The notes under the pieces: generated by a model | Database searches by the model: none | Told to the model about the DNA's origin: nothing | The model's input: only the letters and a program-made list of their open reading frames with translations | Translations under genes and position numbers: made by a program | From: an uncultured Alphaproteobacteria bacterium | Lineage (GTDB): Bacteria > Pseudomonadota > Alphaproteobacteria > CALKHQ01 | Direction of reading: 5' to 3' | Length of the DNA stretch: 25,624 nucleotides | NCBI GenBank assembly: GCA_937988735.1 | Contig: CALKHQ010000176.1 | Coordinates: forward strand, 1-25,624 | Shown: positions 19,927 through 25,624 of the stretch, piece by piece | Position numbering within the stretch: position 1 is the first letter of the stretch | Layout: each line of letters begins with the position of its first letter

Positions 19927-20129
19927 CCCCGCTCTGTCCCGAGACCTGAGAGATTGGCCCCCGCCGCCGGCCTGGGGCCGGAAGCAGGAGATTTCCCCGT
20001 CGGTGGGGCCGTGTCCGGCCCGCTTTCCAGAGGCGCCTCAGCCTGCGGTCCTGGGGCCTGAGAGTTTCCCGGGGGGTTGCTCCTTCGGCGCCGTCGCCCG
20101 TGGTTCCCCCCGTGCGCCGGACTCTCCCG
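19927..20129 (-). promoter_or_regulatory. Tandem glycine riboswitch
   Basis: The gcvT leader holds two consecutive glycine aptamers on the minus strand. The first opens with GGGAGAGT (from about 20128), has the conserved core GCCGAAGGAGCAAC (about 20080-20093) and closes with AAACTCTCAGG. The second has CACCGACGGGGAAA (about 19994-20007) and closes with AATCTCTCAGG, followed by GGGACAGAG. Spacing, core sequences and position about 45 nt before the gcvT start match the two-aptamer class. Glycine binding is expected to switch expression on. No simple terminator hairpin with a T-run lies between the second aptamer and the gene, so control may act on translation or an unusual terminator. Confidence 0.93.
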
Positions 20130-20153
20130 CAAGCCTCAACGGCTGACGGCACG

Positions 20154-20181
20154 ACCCTAGCCGAGGCGGTGGCAAAGTCAA
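20154..20181 (-). promoter_or_regulatory. Sigma70-type promoter of the gcv operon
   Basis: On the minus strand TTGACT (20176-20181), a 16-nt spacer and TAGGGT (20154-20159) lie directly upstream of the first aptamer. Transcription would begin about 20 nt before the riboswitch. The site falls in the short gap after the GFA-gene stop, so the operon need not rely on read-through. Confidence 0.62.
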
Positions 20182-20197
20182 TCCGGTCGCCGGCGCG

Positions 20198-20548
20198 TCA
20201 CAGGCTCCTGCCGTCGAACTCGGTCACCGTCACCCGCGACAGGTCAATCCCGTCCACGCAGCGCAGGTTGATCGCGACCATCGGCGTGCCGTCGGGCATC
20301 GCGCCACGGCTGAACGAGCCGATCCCGCAGGTGCTGCAGAACAGGTGATGGATGACCTTGTGGTTGAACTGGTAGTCGCTCAGCCGGTCGGCCCCGCTCA
20401 GCAGACGGAACCGGTCCTCCGGCACGAAGCTGAGAATGCTCCCCTTCCGGGAGCAGATCGAGCAGTTGCAGGTAATCGCCTGATCGAGCTCTGCCTCGAC
20501 TTCGTAGCGCACCGCACCGCAATGGCACCCGCCGGTCCAGACCGTCAT
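20198..20548 (-). CDS. GFA / CENP-V domain zinc protein
   Basis: A 116-residue single-domain protein of the GFA family, named after glutathione-dependent formaldehyde-activating enzyme. The fold binds zinc through cysteines, all present here: C8-x-C10 (GGCHCGAVRY), C27-x-C29-x2-C32 (TCNCSICSRKG) and C71-x2-C74 (FCSTCGIGSF). The C-terminal NLRCVDGIDL is also typical. Most members have no proven activity, and the formaldehyde link comes from the founding enzyme only. AAGGAGG sits just before the ATG, and an EcfG-like site lies about 45-70 bp upstream. Its stop lies 17 bp from the gcv promoter. A role in one-carbon detoxification beside gcv is attractive but unproven. Confidence 0.88.
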   Translation of the reverse strand: MTVWTGGCHCGAVRYEVEAELDQAITCNCSICSRKGSILSFVPEDRFRLLSGADRLSDYQFNHKVIHHLFCSTCGIGSFSRGAMPDGTPMVAINLRCVDGIDLSRVTVTEFDGRSL

Positions 20549-20589
20549 GGTTCCTCCTTGGTATTCCTCAGCCTTGCGTGTCCCCTGCC

Positions 20590-20616
20590 GGAACCGCGCC
20601 GCCTGCCGCGCGTTCC
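20590..20616. promoter_or_regulatory. Symmetrical EcfG-like promoter site upstream of the GFA gene
   Basis: GGAAC (20590-20594) and GTTCC (20612-20616) face each other across 17 nt. On the minus strand this reads GGAAC-N16-GGTT and would start transcription about 35-40 nt before the GFA ATG at 20548. On the plus strand it reads GGAAC-N16-CGTT, a perfect EcfG consensus that would drive RNA antisense to the desaturase gene. Confidence 0.5.
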
Positions 20617-20669
20617 CCGGCGCGGGGAGACCGTAATCGTGGACGGATTGGGCCGGCAGGCAAAGACCC

Positions 20670-20687
20670 CCCGACTGCCGGGTCGGG
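20670..20687 (-). terminator. Possible terminator of the desaturase gene
   Basis: On the minus strand CCCGAC, loop CCGGCA and GTCGGG form a 6-bp stem beginning 22 nt after the desaturase stop, followed by GGGTCTTTG. The T-run is poor, so this is only a candidate. Confidence 0.3.
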
Positions 20688-20708
20688 CGGCGCGGTCCGG
20701 GCCGGAAG

Positions 20709-21686
20709 TCAGGCCGGTTGGGGGATGGGGCGCTGGACCACGAAGGTCGGGTCGCGCTGCTGGCGGAGGAAGGCGGGGATCATCTCGCGCCAGCAGGCGA
20801 TCACGCCGGCGTAGGGCGGCGGCATCTGGTCACGCACCGCCGCGTGCAGCTTCGGAAGTGCGTGGAACGGCACCTGCGGAAACATGTGGTGCTCCACGTG
20901 GTAGTTCATGTTCCAGTACAGGAACCGCACCACCGGGTTGGAGATGAAGGTCCGCGTGTTCCGGCGGTGGTCGAGCACGTTGTCGGCCATGCCGGCATGC
21001 TGGGTCAGGCCGACGAAGTACATGCCGAGCCCGCGCCCGTAGAAGCGCGGCAGGATGGTGTAGAGCAGCGGCACGATGGTCCAGCCGATTACCGACCAGG
21101 CGATGATCGCGCCGTAGATCGCGACGAAGGCCCGCGACGACCAGATCATGCGGCGGTGCTCGCTTTCCGGCACGATGCTGCGCGCGTGCGGCCCGATGAT
21201 GCCGAAGGCGTGCTTCACCGCGATCACCGGGTGGGTGGTCATGAAATCCCAGGCGACGAAGTTGCGCAGGAGCTGGGCAATGCTCGCCGGACGCGGCAGC
21301 TCGATCTCGGCGTCGCCGTCAAGGGCGGTGTAGCTGTGGTGATGGGTGTGGGCCCAGCGGTCGTACACCGGCTCCTTCATGATCGCGTGGCTGAGCACGG
21401 TGTGGAGCGCCTCGTTCAGCCGGCGGCTGCGGAACGGCGTGCCGTGGTGCATCTCGTGCACAGGGCTTTCGAGGAAGCTGTGGACGACGCCGTAGGCGAG
21501 GAAGGCGGGGACGGACCACCACGTGCCCAGCGTGAACCAGGCGCCGGCGCCGAGCGCCGCCAGCAGCGCCAGGTGGCCGGTCAGCCACAGCGCCGCCACA
21601 TGATCGTTCCGCTTCATCAGCCGCTTCAGCTCCGCCCGCTCGATGCGGCAGGCGAACCACTGCGGCGCCTCGGCTGCCTCGGCCAT
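20709..21686 (-). CDS. Membrane fatty-acid desaturase family protein
   Basis: A di-iron integral-membrane desaturase/hydroxylase, 325 residues. All three histidine boxes are intact: HEMHH (77-81), HTHHH (113-117) and HVEHH (263-267), with an extra conserved-type His 230 in GLTQHAG. Hydrophobic segments (about 31-70 and 185-212) flank them. The start at 21686 follows GAGGA at good distance; a longer frame to 21764 lacks a ribosome binding site. The general family includes acyl-lipid desaturases, carotenoid ketolases and the rhizobitoxine desaturase, and the NYHVEHHMFPQVPFHALPKLH region is shared widely, so the substrate is open. It diverges from a LacI-type regulator gene across 96 bp. Confidence 0.9.
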   Translation of the reverse strand: MAEAAEAPQWFACRIERAELKRLMKRNDHVAALWLTGHLALLAALGAGAWFTLGTWWSVPAFLAYGVVHSFLESPVHEMHHGTPFRSRRLNEALHTVLSHAIMKEPVYDRWAHTHHHSYTALDGDAEIELPRPASIAQLLRNFVAWDFMTTHPVIAVKHAFGIIGPHARSIVPESEHRRMIWSSRAFVAIYGAIIAWSVIGWTIVPLLYTILPRFYGRGLGMYFVGLTQHAGMADNVLDHRRNTRTFISNPVVRFLYWNMNYHVEHHMFPQVPFHALPKLHAAVRDQMPPPYAGVIACWREMIPAFLRQQRDPTFVVQRPIPQPA

Positions 21687-21756
21687 GGAGTCCTCTTCGC
21701 TGGCATCGGATCGCCACAAGGATGGACGAAGCGCCCGTCGCTGCGCAGAGTGGCCG

Positions 21757-21774
21757 CTGATCAAATCTGATCAG
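21757..21774. promoter_or_regulatory. Putative operator for the LacI-family regulator
   Basis: CTGATCA-AAT-CTGATCA-G is both a 7-bp direct repeat and a near-perfect palindrome (16 of 18 positions symmetrical). It ends 8 bp before the GTG start of the LacI-type gene and lies about 70 bp upstream of the divergent desaturase start. Autoregulation, or control of both genes, is inferred from position. Confidence 0.45.
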
Positions 21775-21782
21775 AGCCGGCA

Positions 21783-22793
21783 GTGAAACCGACCCTGAAC
21801 GAGATCGCGGCGGCGGCCGGGGTGGGCGTGGCGACGGTGTGGCGGGTGCTGAACGACCGCGGCAACGTCTCCCCCGCCACCGCCGAGAAGGTGGTGCGCG
21901 CGGCACGGGCGCTGGGCCTGCCGCGGGCGGTGCCGGAGCGCTACCGCTCCCGGCTGCGGCTGGAGGTGCTGCTGGTCGAATCGGAAGGGCCGTTCTTCCG
22001 CCGGCTGAGCGAAGCCTTCCTCCGCGCCCAGGCCGGCTTCGGCGACGACGTCATCGTCCACCGCAGCTTCCTGCCGGAGACCGAGCCGGAACGGCTGGCC
22101 GAGCGCATCGCCGCCGCCGTCGGCACCCGCCAGGGGATCATCGTCTATGCGCCGGAGCAGCCGGCGGTGCTGGCCGCAATGGAGCAGGCCGCAGCGGCGG
22201 GGCTGCCGGTGATCACGCTGGTGACCGACGTGGACTGCCCCGGGCGCCTCGCCCATGTCGGCGTGGACCAGCATGCCGCCGGCCGCACCGCGGGCTTCTT
22301 CCTCGGCGCGCTTGCCCGCCGGCCGGGCCCGGTCGCCATCGTCGCCGGCCGGCAGAGCTACCGCGCCCATCGCCAGCGCATCGCCGGCTGCCGCGACGTG
22401 CTCGCCGAACGCTATCCGGCGCTGGCGCCGGTGACGGTGGTGGAAGGGCTGGACGAGCGGCAACGGACGCGCGAGGCGATGCTGCGCTGCCTCGACGCGC
22501 ATCCGGACCTGGTCGCCGTCTACAACACCGCCTCGGCCAACCGCGAGATCGGCGAGGTGCTGACGGCGACCGGGCGCGCCGGCGCGGTGGTGTTCGTCGG
22601 CCACGAGACGACGGACGCCACGGCCGCACTGCTGCGCGCCGGCACCATGCACGTCAGCATCGACCAGAACCCGGAGCTGCACGCCCTGCGCGCACTGCAG
22701 ATCGTGCTGCGCTACGCCCGCCACGGCGAGCTGAAGCCCGAGGAGGCGGAGATCCCCTTCTCCGTCTACTGCCGGGAGAACCTGCGACGGTAG
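21783..22793 (+). CDS. LacI family transcriptional regulator
   Basis: A 336-residue DNA-binding repressor. The N-terminal LacI helix-turn-helix spans about 3-24 (PTLNEIAAAAGVGVATVWRVLN), followed by the hinge-helix region SPATAEKVVRAARALGL. The rest is the periplasmic-binding-protein-like effector domain (LRLEVLLVES..., QGIIVYAPEQPAV, HVGVDQHAAGRTAGFFLG, VVFVGHETTDATAALLRAG, VSIDQNPELHALRAL), which in this family binds a sugar or sugar derivative. The start is GTG with a poor ribosome binding site, and a palindrome overlaps the start region, suggesting autorepression. It converges on a zinc alcohol dehydrogenase gene 13 bp away. That gene, possibly a polyol or sugar-acid dehydrogenase, is a plausible target, but no matching operator is visible in front of it. 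Confidence 0.92.
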   Translation: MKPTLNEIAAAAGVGVATVWRVLNDRGNVSPATAEKVVRAARALGLPRAVPERYRSRLRLEVLLVESEGPFFRRLSEAFLRAQAGFGDDVIVHRSFLPETEPERLAERIAAAVGTRQGIIVYAPEQPAVLAAMEQAAAAGLPVITLVTDVDCPGRLAHVGVDQHAAGRTAGFFLGALARRPGPVAIVAGRQSYRAHRQRIAGCRDVLAERYPALAPVTVVEGLDERQRTREAMLRCLDAHPDLVAVYNTASANREIGEVLTATGRAGAVVFVGHETTDATAALLRAGTMHVSIDQNPELHALRALQIVLRYARHGELKPEEAEIPFSVYCRENLRR

Positions 22794-22806
22794 CGGCAGG
22801 CCAGAG

Positions 22807-23805
22807 CTAGGGCCGGAGCAGGGTCTTCACCGTCGGCACCGCGCCGGCGATGAGCGCGCCGTAGGCGGCCGGCACCTCGTCGAGCCCGACCGGCCCGCCG
22901 GCAAGCGCGACGAGGTCCCCGGCCAGTGCCGGCAGCAGCGGCAGCACCTCGGCGAGCTCGGTGCGGAAGGAGGCGCAGCCGAGCCAGTCCACCTCGCCCT
23001 CGACGATGCGTTTCAGGTCCACCTCGGCCGCGCCGTGGAAGATGCCGACGGACGCGACCCGCCCGCCGGGCGCCACCTGGGCGAGCAGCGCCGCAGCCGC
23101 GGCGGCGCTGCCGGTGCTCTCGATCGCGAACTCCGGCTCCTCGCCGATGGCGGCGGCGAGCCCGGCGAGGTCCACCGGCCGGGCGCCGGTGACCCCCGAC
23201 ACGCGCTCCAGCCGGGCCGGGTTGCGGTCGCCAATGAACACCGGGCCCAGCCCGTGGTGGCGGAGGAGCAGCGCACACAGCGCGCCGATCGCGCCGGCGC
23301 CCGCGATCGCGACCGGCAGCCCCGGCGGCGGTGCGAGCCGGGCCACCGTGTGCGCGGCCACCGCCAGCGGCTCGGCCATCGCCGCCGCCCGCGGATCGAC
23401 CGTCTGGTCGGGCAGCGGCAGCACCTGCCCCGCCGGGAGCCGCACCAGCGGAGCGAACCCACCGTCGCAGACCTCGCCGACATAGCCGATCGACCGGCAC
23501 AGGTGCGGCCGGTCGCGGCGGCACGGCCCGCAGGCGCCGCAGGAGACGCGCGAGTCGGCCACGACCCGCAGCCCCGGCGCCAGGGGCGCGCCCTCCCCCG
23601 CCGCGACGACGGTGGCGGTGAACTCGTGGCCCGGGATCGAGGGCGTACGGCTGATCCACTGTCCGGTGCGGAAGTTGTGCAGGTCGGAGCCGCAGATGCC
23701 GGCCATGTCCACCCGCAGCAGGACCTCGCCCGACCCGGGCGCCCCGGGCTCCGCCACCTCCTCGACCCGGAGGTCGCCCACGCCGTGCAGCCGCACCGCC
23801 TTCAT
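22807..23805 (-). CDS. Zinc-dependent alcohol dehydrogenase (MDR family)
   Basis: Cytosolic NAD(P)-dependent medium-chain dehydrogenase, 332 residues. Catalytic zinc ligands are C38 (GICGSDLHNF), H60-E61 (PGHEF) and E145 (AEPLAVAAHTV). The structural zinc site is complete: C89, C92, C95, C103 in CGACGPCRRDRPHLC. The Rossmann motif GAGAIGALCALLL is at 169-181. The subgroup resembles L-idonate 5-dehydrogenase, sorbitol dehydrogenase and threonine dehydrogenase, so a polyol, sugar acid or hydroxy-amino acid is the likely substrate. The start at 23805 has GGGAG about 9 nt upstream. A frame open to 23961 has no start signal. It is slightly shorter than the 340-350 residues usual for the subgroup. 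Confidence 0.92.
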   Translation of the reverse strand: MKAVRLHGVGDLRVEEVAEPGAPGSGEVLLRVDMAGICGSDLHNFRTGQWISRTPSIPGHEFTATVVAAGEGAPLAPGLRVVADSRVSCGACGPCRRDRPHLCRSIGYVGEVCDGGFAPLVRLPAGQVLPLPDQTVDPRAAAMAEPLAVAAHTVARLAPPPGLPVAIAGAGAIGALCALLLRHHGLGPVFIGDRNPARLERVSGVTGARPVDLAGLAAAIGEEPEFAIESTGSAAAAAALLAQVAPGGRVASVGIFHGAAEVDLKRIVEGEVDWLGCASFRTELAEVLPLLPALAGDLVALAGGPVGLDEVPAAYGALIAGAVPTVKTLLRP

Positions 23806-23972
23806 GCCGCTTCTCCCTTCCTGCCGGGACCCGGGCGGTGATAGCGCCGGGGACAATCCCCGTCGAGCGCCGTCGGCGGGATGACACGCTGCGTCACATG
23901 GCCGTGATGCCCCCTCGCCTCGCGGGCGCGGCGGGCGTTCACTGCCGGGATCGGCTGCCACGGGAGGGCGCG

Positions 23973-24686
23973 ATGCGGCAGAAGCGATGGTCCGTTCCGC
24001 TCGCAGTGCTCGTCGCCGGCGCGCTCGCCGCCGGCCTCGCCGCCATCATCCCCGGATCCTCGGCGGAAGAGCCGGTGGTGCTGCCCCCGCCGGTCGTTGA
24101 CGCCGCCCCCGATCCCGCGGCGACGGAGGAGGTGGCGCTGCTCGCCGGCGGCTGCTTCTGGGGCGTCCAGGGCGTGTACCAGCATGTCCGCGGGGTCAGC
24201 AACGCCGTCTCCGGCTATGCCGGCGGCCGCGCCGAGGACGCGCGCTACGACCTCGTCAGCACCGGTGTCACCGGCCACGCCGAGGCGGTGGAGATCACCT
24301 TCGACCCGCGCGAGATCAGCTACGGCGAGATCCTGCACATCTTCTTCTCGGTGGTGCACGACCCGACCCAGCTCGACCGCCAGGGCCCCGACACCGGGCC
24401 GCAGTACCGCTCCGCGATCTTCCCGCAGAGCCCCGAGCAGCAGCGCATCGCCGAGGCCTACATCGCGCAGCTCGAGGAAGCCGGCGCCTTCGGCGCCCCG
24501 ATCGTCACCCGTATCGAGGAAGGCGCCTTCTCCCCGGCCGAGGGCTACCACCAGGACTTCATGGCGAGCAACCCGACATACCCGTACATCGTGCTCTTCG
24601 ACCTGCCGAAGCTCGACGCCCTGCGCCGCCTGTTCCCCGACGCCGCCCGCGCCGAGCCCGTGCTGGTCTCGCAGGCGGGGCTGTAG
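23973..24686 (+). CDS. msrA: Exported peptide-methionine (S)-S-oxide reductase MsrA
   Basis: Repairs methionine-S-sulfoxide in proteins. The 237-residue product has an N-terminal Sec signal or anchor (MRQKRWSVPLAVLVAGALAA..., about 1-31), so it should act in the periplasm. A Pro/Ala linker follows, then the MsrA domain: LAGGCFWGVQGVYQ with catalytic Cys 61, SGYAGGRAEDARYDLVSTGVTGHAEAVEITFDP, FFSVVHDPTQLDRQGPDTGPQYRSAIF, and a C-terminal EGYHQDF. It contains no other cysteine, so it lacks the usual resolving residues. The start at 23973 has GGGAGG 6 nt upstream. It diverges from the alcohol dehydrogenase gene across 167 bp, which holds the inverted repeat CGGGG-ACAAT-CCCCG (23848-23862). Confidence 0.93.
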   Translation: MRQKRWSVPLAVLVAGALAAGLAAIIPGSSAEEPVVLPPPVVDAAPDPAATEEVALLAGGCFWGVQGVYQHVRGVSNAVSGYAGGRAEDARYDLVSTGVTGHAEAVEITFDPREISYGEILHIFFSVVHDPTQLDRQGPDTGPQYRSAIFPQSPEQQRIAEAYIAQLEEAGAFGAPIVTRIEEGAFSPAEGYHQDFMASNPTYPYIVLFDLPKLDALRRLFPDAARAEPVLVSQAGL

Positions 24687-24727
24687 GGCCGGCAGCACGG
24701 CTGCCTTGCTCGTCCTTGCTCCCCGTC

Positions 24728-24750
24728 GTGGTCCGGCTCGACCGGACCAC
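24728..24750. repeat. REP-like palindrome 1
   Basis: A perfect 9-bp stem GTGGTCCGG/CCGGACCAC with the loop CTCGA, 41 bp after the msrA stop. It resembles the short dispersed palindromes common between genes in Alphaproteobacteria. It may also act as a transcription stop or mRNA stabiliser for msrA. Confidence 0.55.
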
Positions 24751-24847
24751 CCCACGCGGCAGTGCCCGCGCGCGGAACCCGCCCTGTGCCCACGGTCCCC
24801 GTTGCAGCGGATAAGGGCCGCGGACTTCGGTGCAGCCACAGCCGTGG

Positions 24848-24870
24848 ATGCTCCGGCCACGCCGGAGCAT
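24848..24870. repeat. REP-like palindrome 2
   Basis: A perfect 10-bp stem ATGCTCCGGC/GCCGGAGCAT with the loop CAC. It shares the TCCGG core with palindrome 1, about 100 bp away. Together they look like a paired dispersed repeat filling the 215-bp gap between msrA and the GntR-type gene. I see no gene in that gap. Confidence 0.55.
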
Positions 24871-24901
24871 GACGTGTGTCTGAGGGCCGGACGGCGCCGG
24901 G

Positions 24902-25624
24902 TCAGGCGTAGAGGTTGACGGTGGCGAGCGTGCGCAGCAGGTGGTCGTGCATCGCCTGCTCGGCGGCAGGGCCGTCGCGGCGCTGGAGGGCGCGGACGAT
25001 GTGGGCGAGATCGCTGGCAGTCTGTGTCCGGACGGGCTCGGGCACGGCGCGGCCGGTGTCGCGGCCGTCGAAGCGGACGGCGCGGCGGTCCTTCACGATC
25101 TCCTCGAACACCTGCACCATGAACCGGTTGTGGCTGCCGGCCACGATCCGGCCGTGGAGGGCGTAGATCGCCTCCTTGAACGCGAGCCAGTTGGGCGACT
25201 GCGCAATGGCCTCCAGGTCGGCGTCGAGCGCCGCCAGCTCCTCGTCCCGCGCCCGCGCCGCCACCAGCTTCATCAGCGCCGGCTCGAACAGCAGCCGGCC
25301 CTCCAGGATCTCGAGGAAATCGGGAACGCTGGCATGGGCGCCGATCGGGGTGAGGTCGAGCCGGGCGCTCGCCTCGTGCACGTCGTCGGCGAGGAAGGTG
25401 CCGCTGCCGACCTTGCGGGTGACCAGGCCCTGGCGCTCCATCAGTGCAAGCGCGCCGCGCACGGTGGAGCGGCCGACGCCCAGCTGTGCGGCGAGGTCGC
25501 GCTCGTTCGGCAGCTTGCCGCCGGGCTTGAGGCTGCCGTCCGAGATCTGGCGCAGCAGCGCGCCGTAGACCGAGGAGACGGTGGCGCGCTCGTTGCCGCT
25601 GAGCGCCGTGCGGGGATCGGGCAG
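24902..25624 (-). CDS. GntR family transcriptional regulator with FCD domain (5' end outside window)
   Basis: FadR-type regulator. The frame is open to the right edge, so the start codon lies beyond it and 240 residues are seen. The winged-helix domain comes first (SVYGALLRQISDGSLKPGGKLPNERDLAAQLGVGRSTVRGALALMERQGLV, then the wing KVGSGTF). An all-helical FCD effector domain follows, from about SVPDFLEILEGRLLFEPALMKLVAARARDEEL to the C-terminus HDHLLRTLATVNLYA. FCD domains bind carboxylates, often with a metal ion. Its target genes are probably upstream of it, outside the window. The upstream in-frame GTG at 25462 is inside the recognition helix and is not the true start. Confidence 0.93.
   Translation of the reverse strand: MPDPRTALSGNERATVSSVYGALLRQISDGSLKPGGKLPNERDLAAQLGVGRSTVRGALALMERQGLVTRKVGSGTFLADDVHEASARLDLTPIGAHASVPDFLEILEGRLLFEPALMKLVAARARDEELAALDADLEAIAQSPNWLAFKEAIYALHGRIVAGSHNRFMVQVFEEIVKDRRAVRFDGRDTGRAVPEPVRTQTASDLAHIVRALQRRDGPAAEQAMHDHLLRTLATVNLYA

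Noticed and set aside
19883..20152. N-terminal extension of gcvT
   Set aside because: The frame is open but runs through the tandem glycine riboswitch. The family N-terminus and a good ribosome binding site place the start at 19882.
24774..24803. GGAAC with a CGTT 21 nt later in the msrA-gntR gap
   Set aside because: The spacer is too long for an EcfG-type promoter, and no plus-strand gene follows.
1..25624. CRISPR array, insertion sequence, prophage or toxin-antitoxin pair
   Set aside because: No regular repeat-spacer pattern, transposase, integrase or phage structural gene is seen. Base composition and gene order look like ordinary chromosome throughout.

Overview
The window is high-GC, gene-dense DNA from the chromosome of an alphaproteobacterium, probably of the Rhodospirillales type. 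This placement is inferred from gene content: a two-subunit glycine dehydrogenase behind a tandem glycine riboswitch, a yggT-yggU-folD cluster, a TctC-TctB-TctA transporter, and GGAAC-N16-GTT sites like those of the alphaproteobacterial EcfG stress sigma factor. I see no phage, transposon, integrase or CRISPR array. Apart from the last gene, which runs off the right edge, every gene looks intact.

Layout. (1) 20-1273, plus: end of a haem-copper oxidase cluster (subunit III, subunit IV, and a 33-residue membrane peptide). (2) 1280-4319, minus: tctC-tctB-tctA tripartite tricarboxylate transporter with a strong hairpin between tctC and tctB. (3) 4644-8428, plus: small CxC/CxxC protein, GT4 glycosyltransferase, amylo-alpha-1,6-glucosidase and CsbD stress protein, with EcfG-like sites before the first and last genes and tandem terminators at the end. 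(4) 8517-9074, minus: YnfA-type membrane protein and tRNA-Ala(CGC). (5) 9282-14615, plus: yggT, yggU, folD, an orphan DppC/OppC-type permease and a 938-residue SF2 helicase with two predicted membrane helices. (6) 14704-20181, minus: sigma70-type promoter, tandem glycine riboswitch, gcvT-gcvH-gcvPA-gcvPB, then a LysE-family exporter. (7) 20198-21686, minus: GFA-domain protein and a membrane fatty-acid desaturase. (8) 21783-24686: LacI-family regulator with a putative operator, zinc alcohol dehydrogenase (minus) and an exported single-cysteine MsrA. (9) 24728-24870: two REP-like palindromes. (10) 24902-25624, minus: GntR/FCD regulator, cut by the window end.

How the parts work together. The gcv block is a textbook glycine-catabolic operon: glycine binding to the leader should switch on T, H and both P proteins, and the LysE exporter downstream on the same strand may add an overflow route. 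The glycosyltransferase, debranching enzyme and CsbD look like a carbohydrate/stress module under general-stress control. The least understood part is the helicase. It has a complete set of recognisable SF2 motifs, a large inter-lobe insertion, a membrane hairpin and a separate C-terminal domain, and it lies 9 bp behind a lone ABC permease that has no partner permease, ATPase or binding protein in view. It is the best candidate here for undescribed biology, although nothing in the sequence fixes its role.
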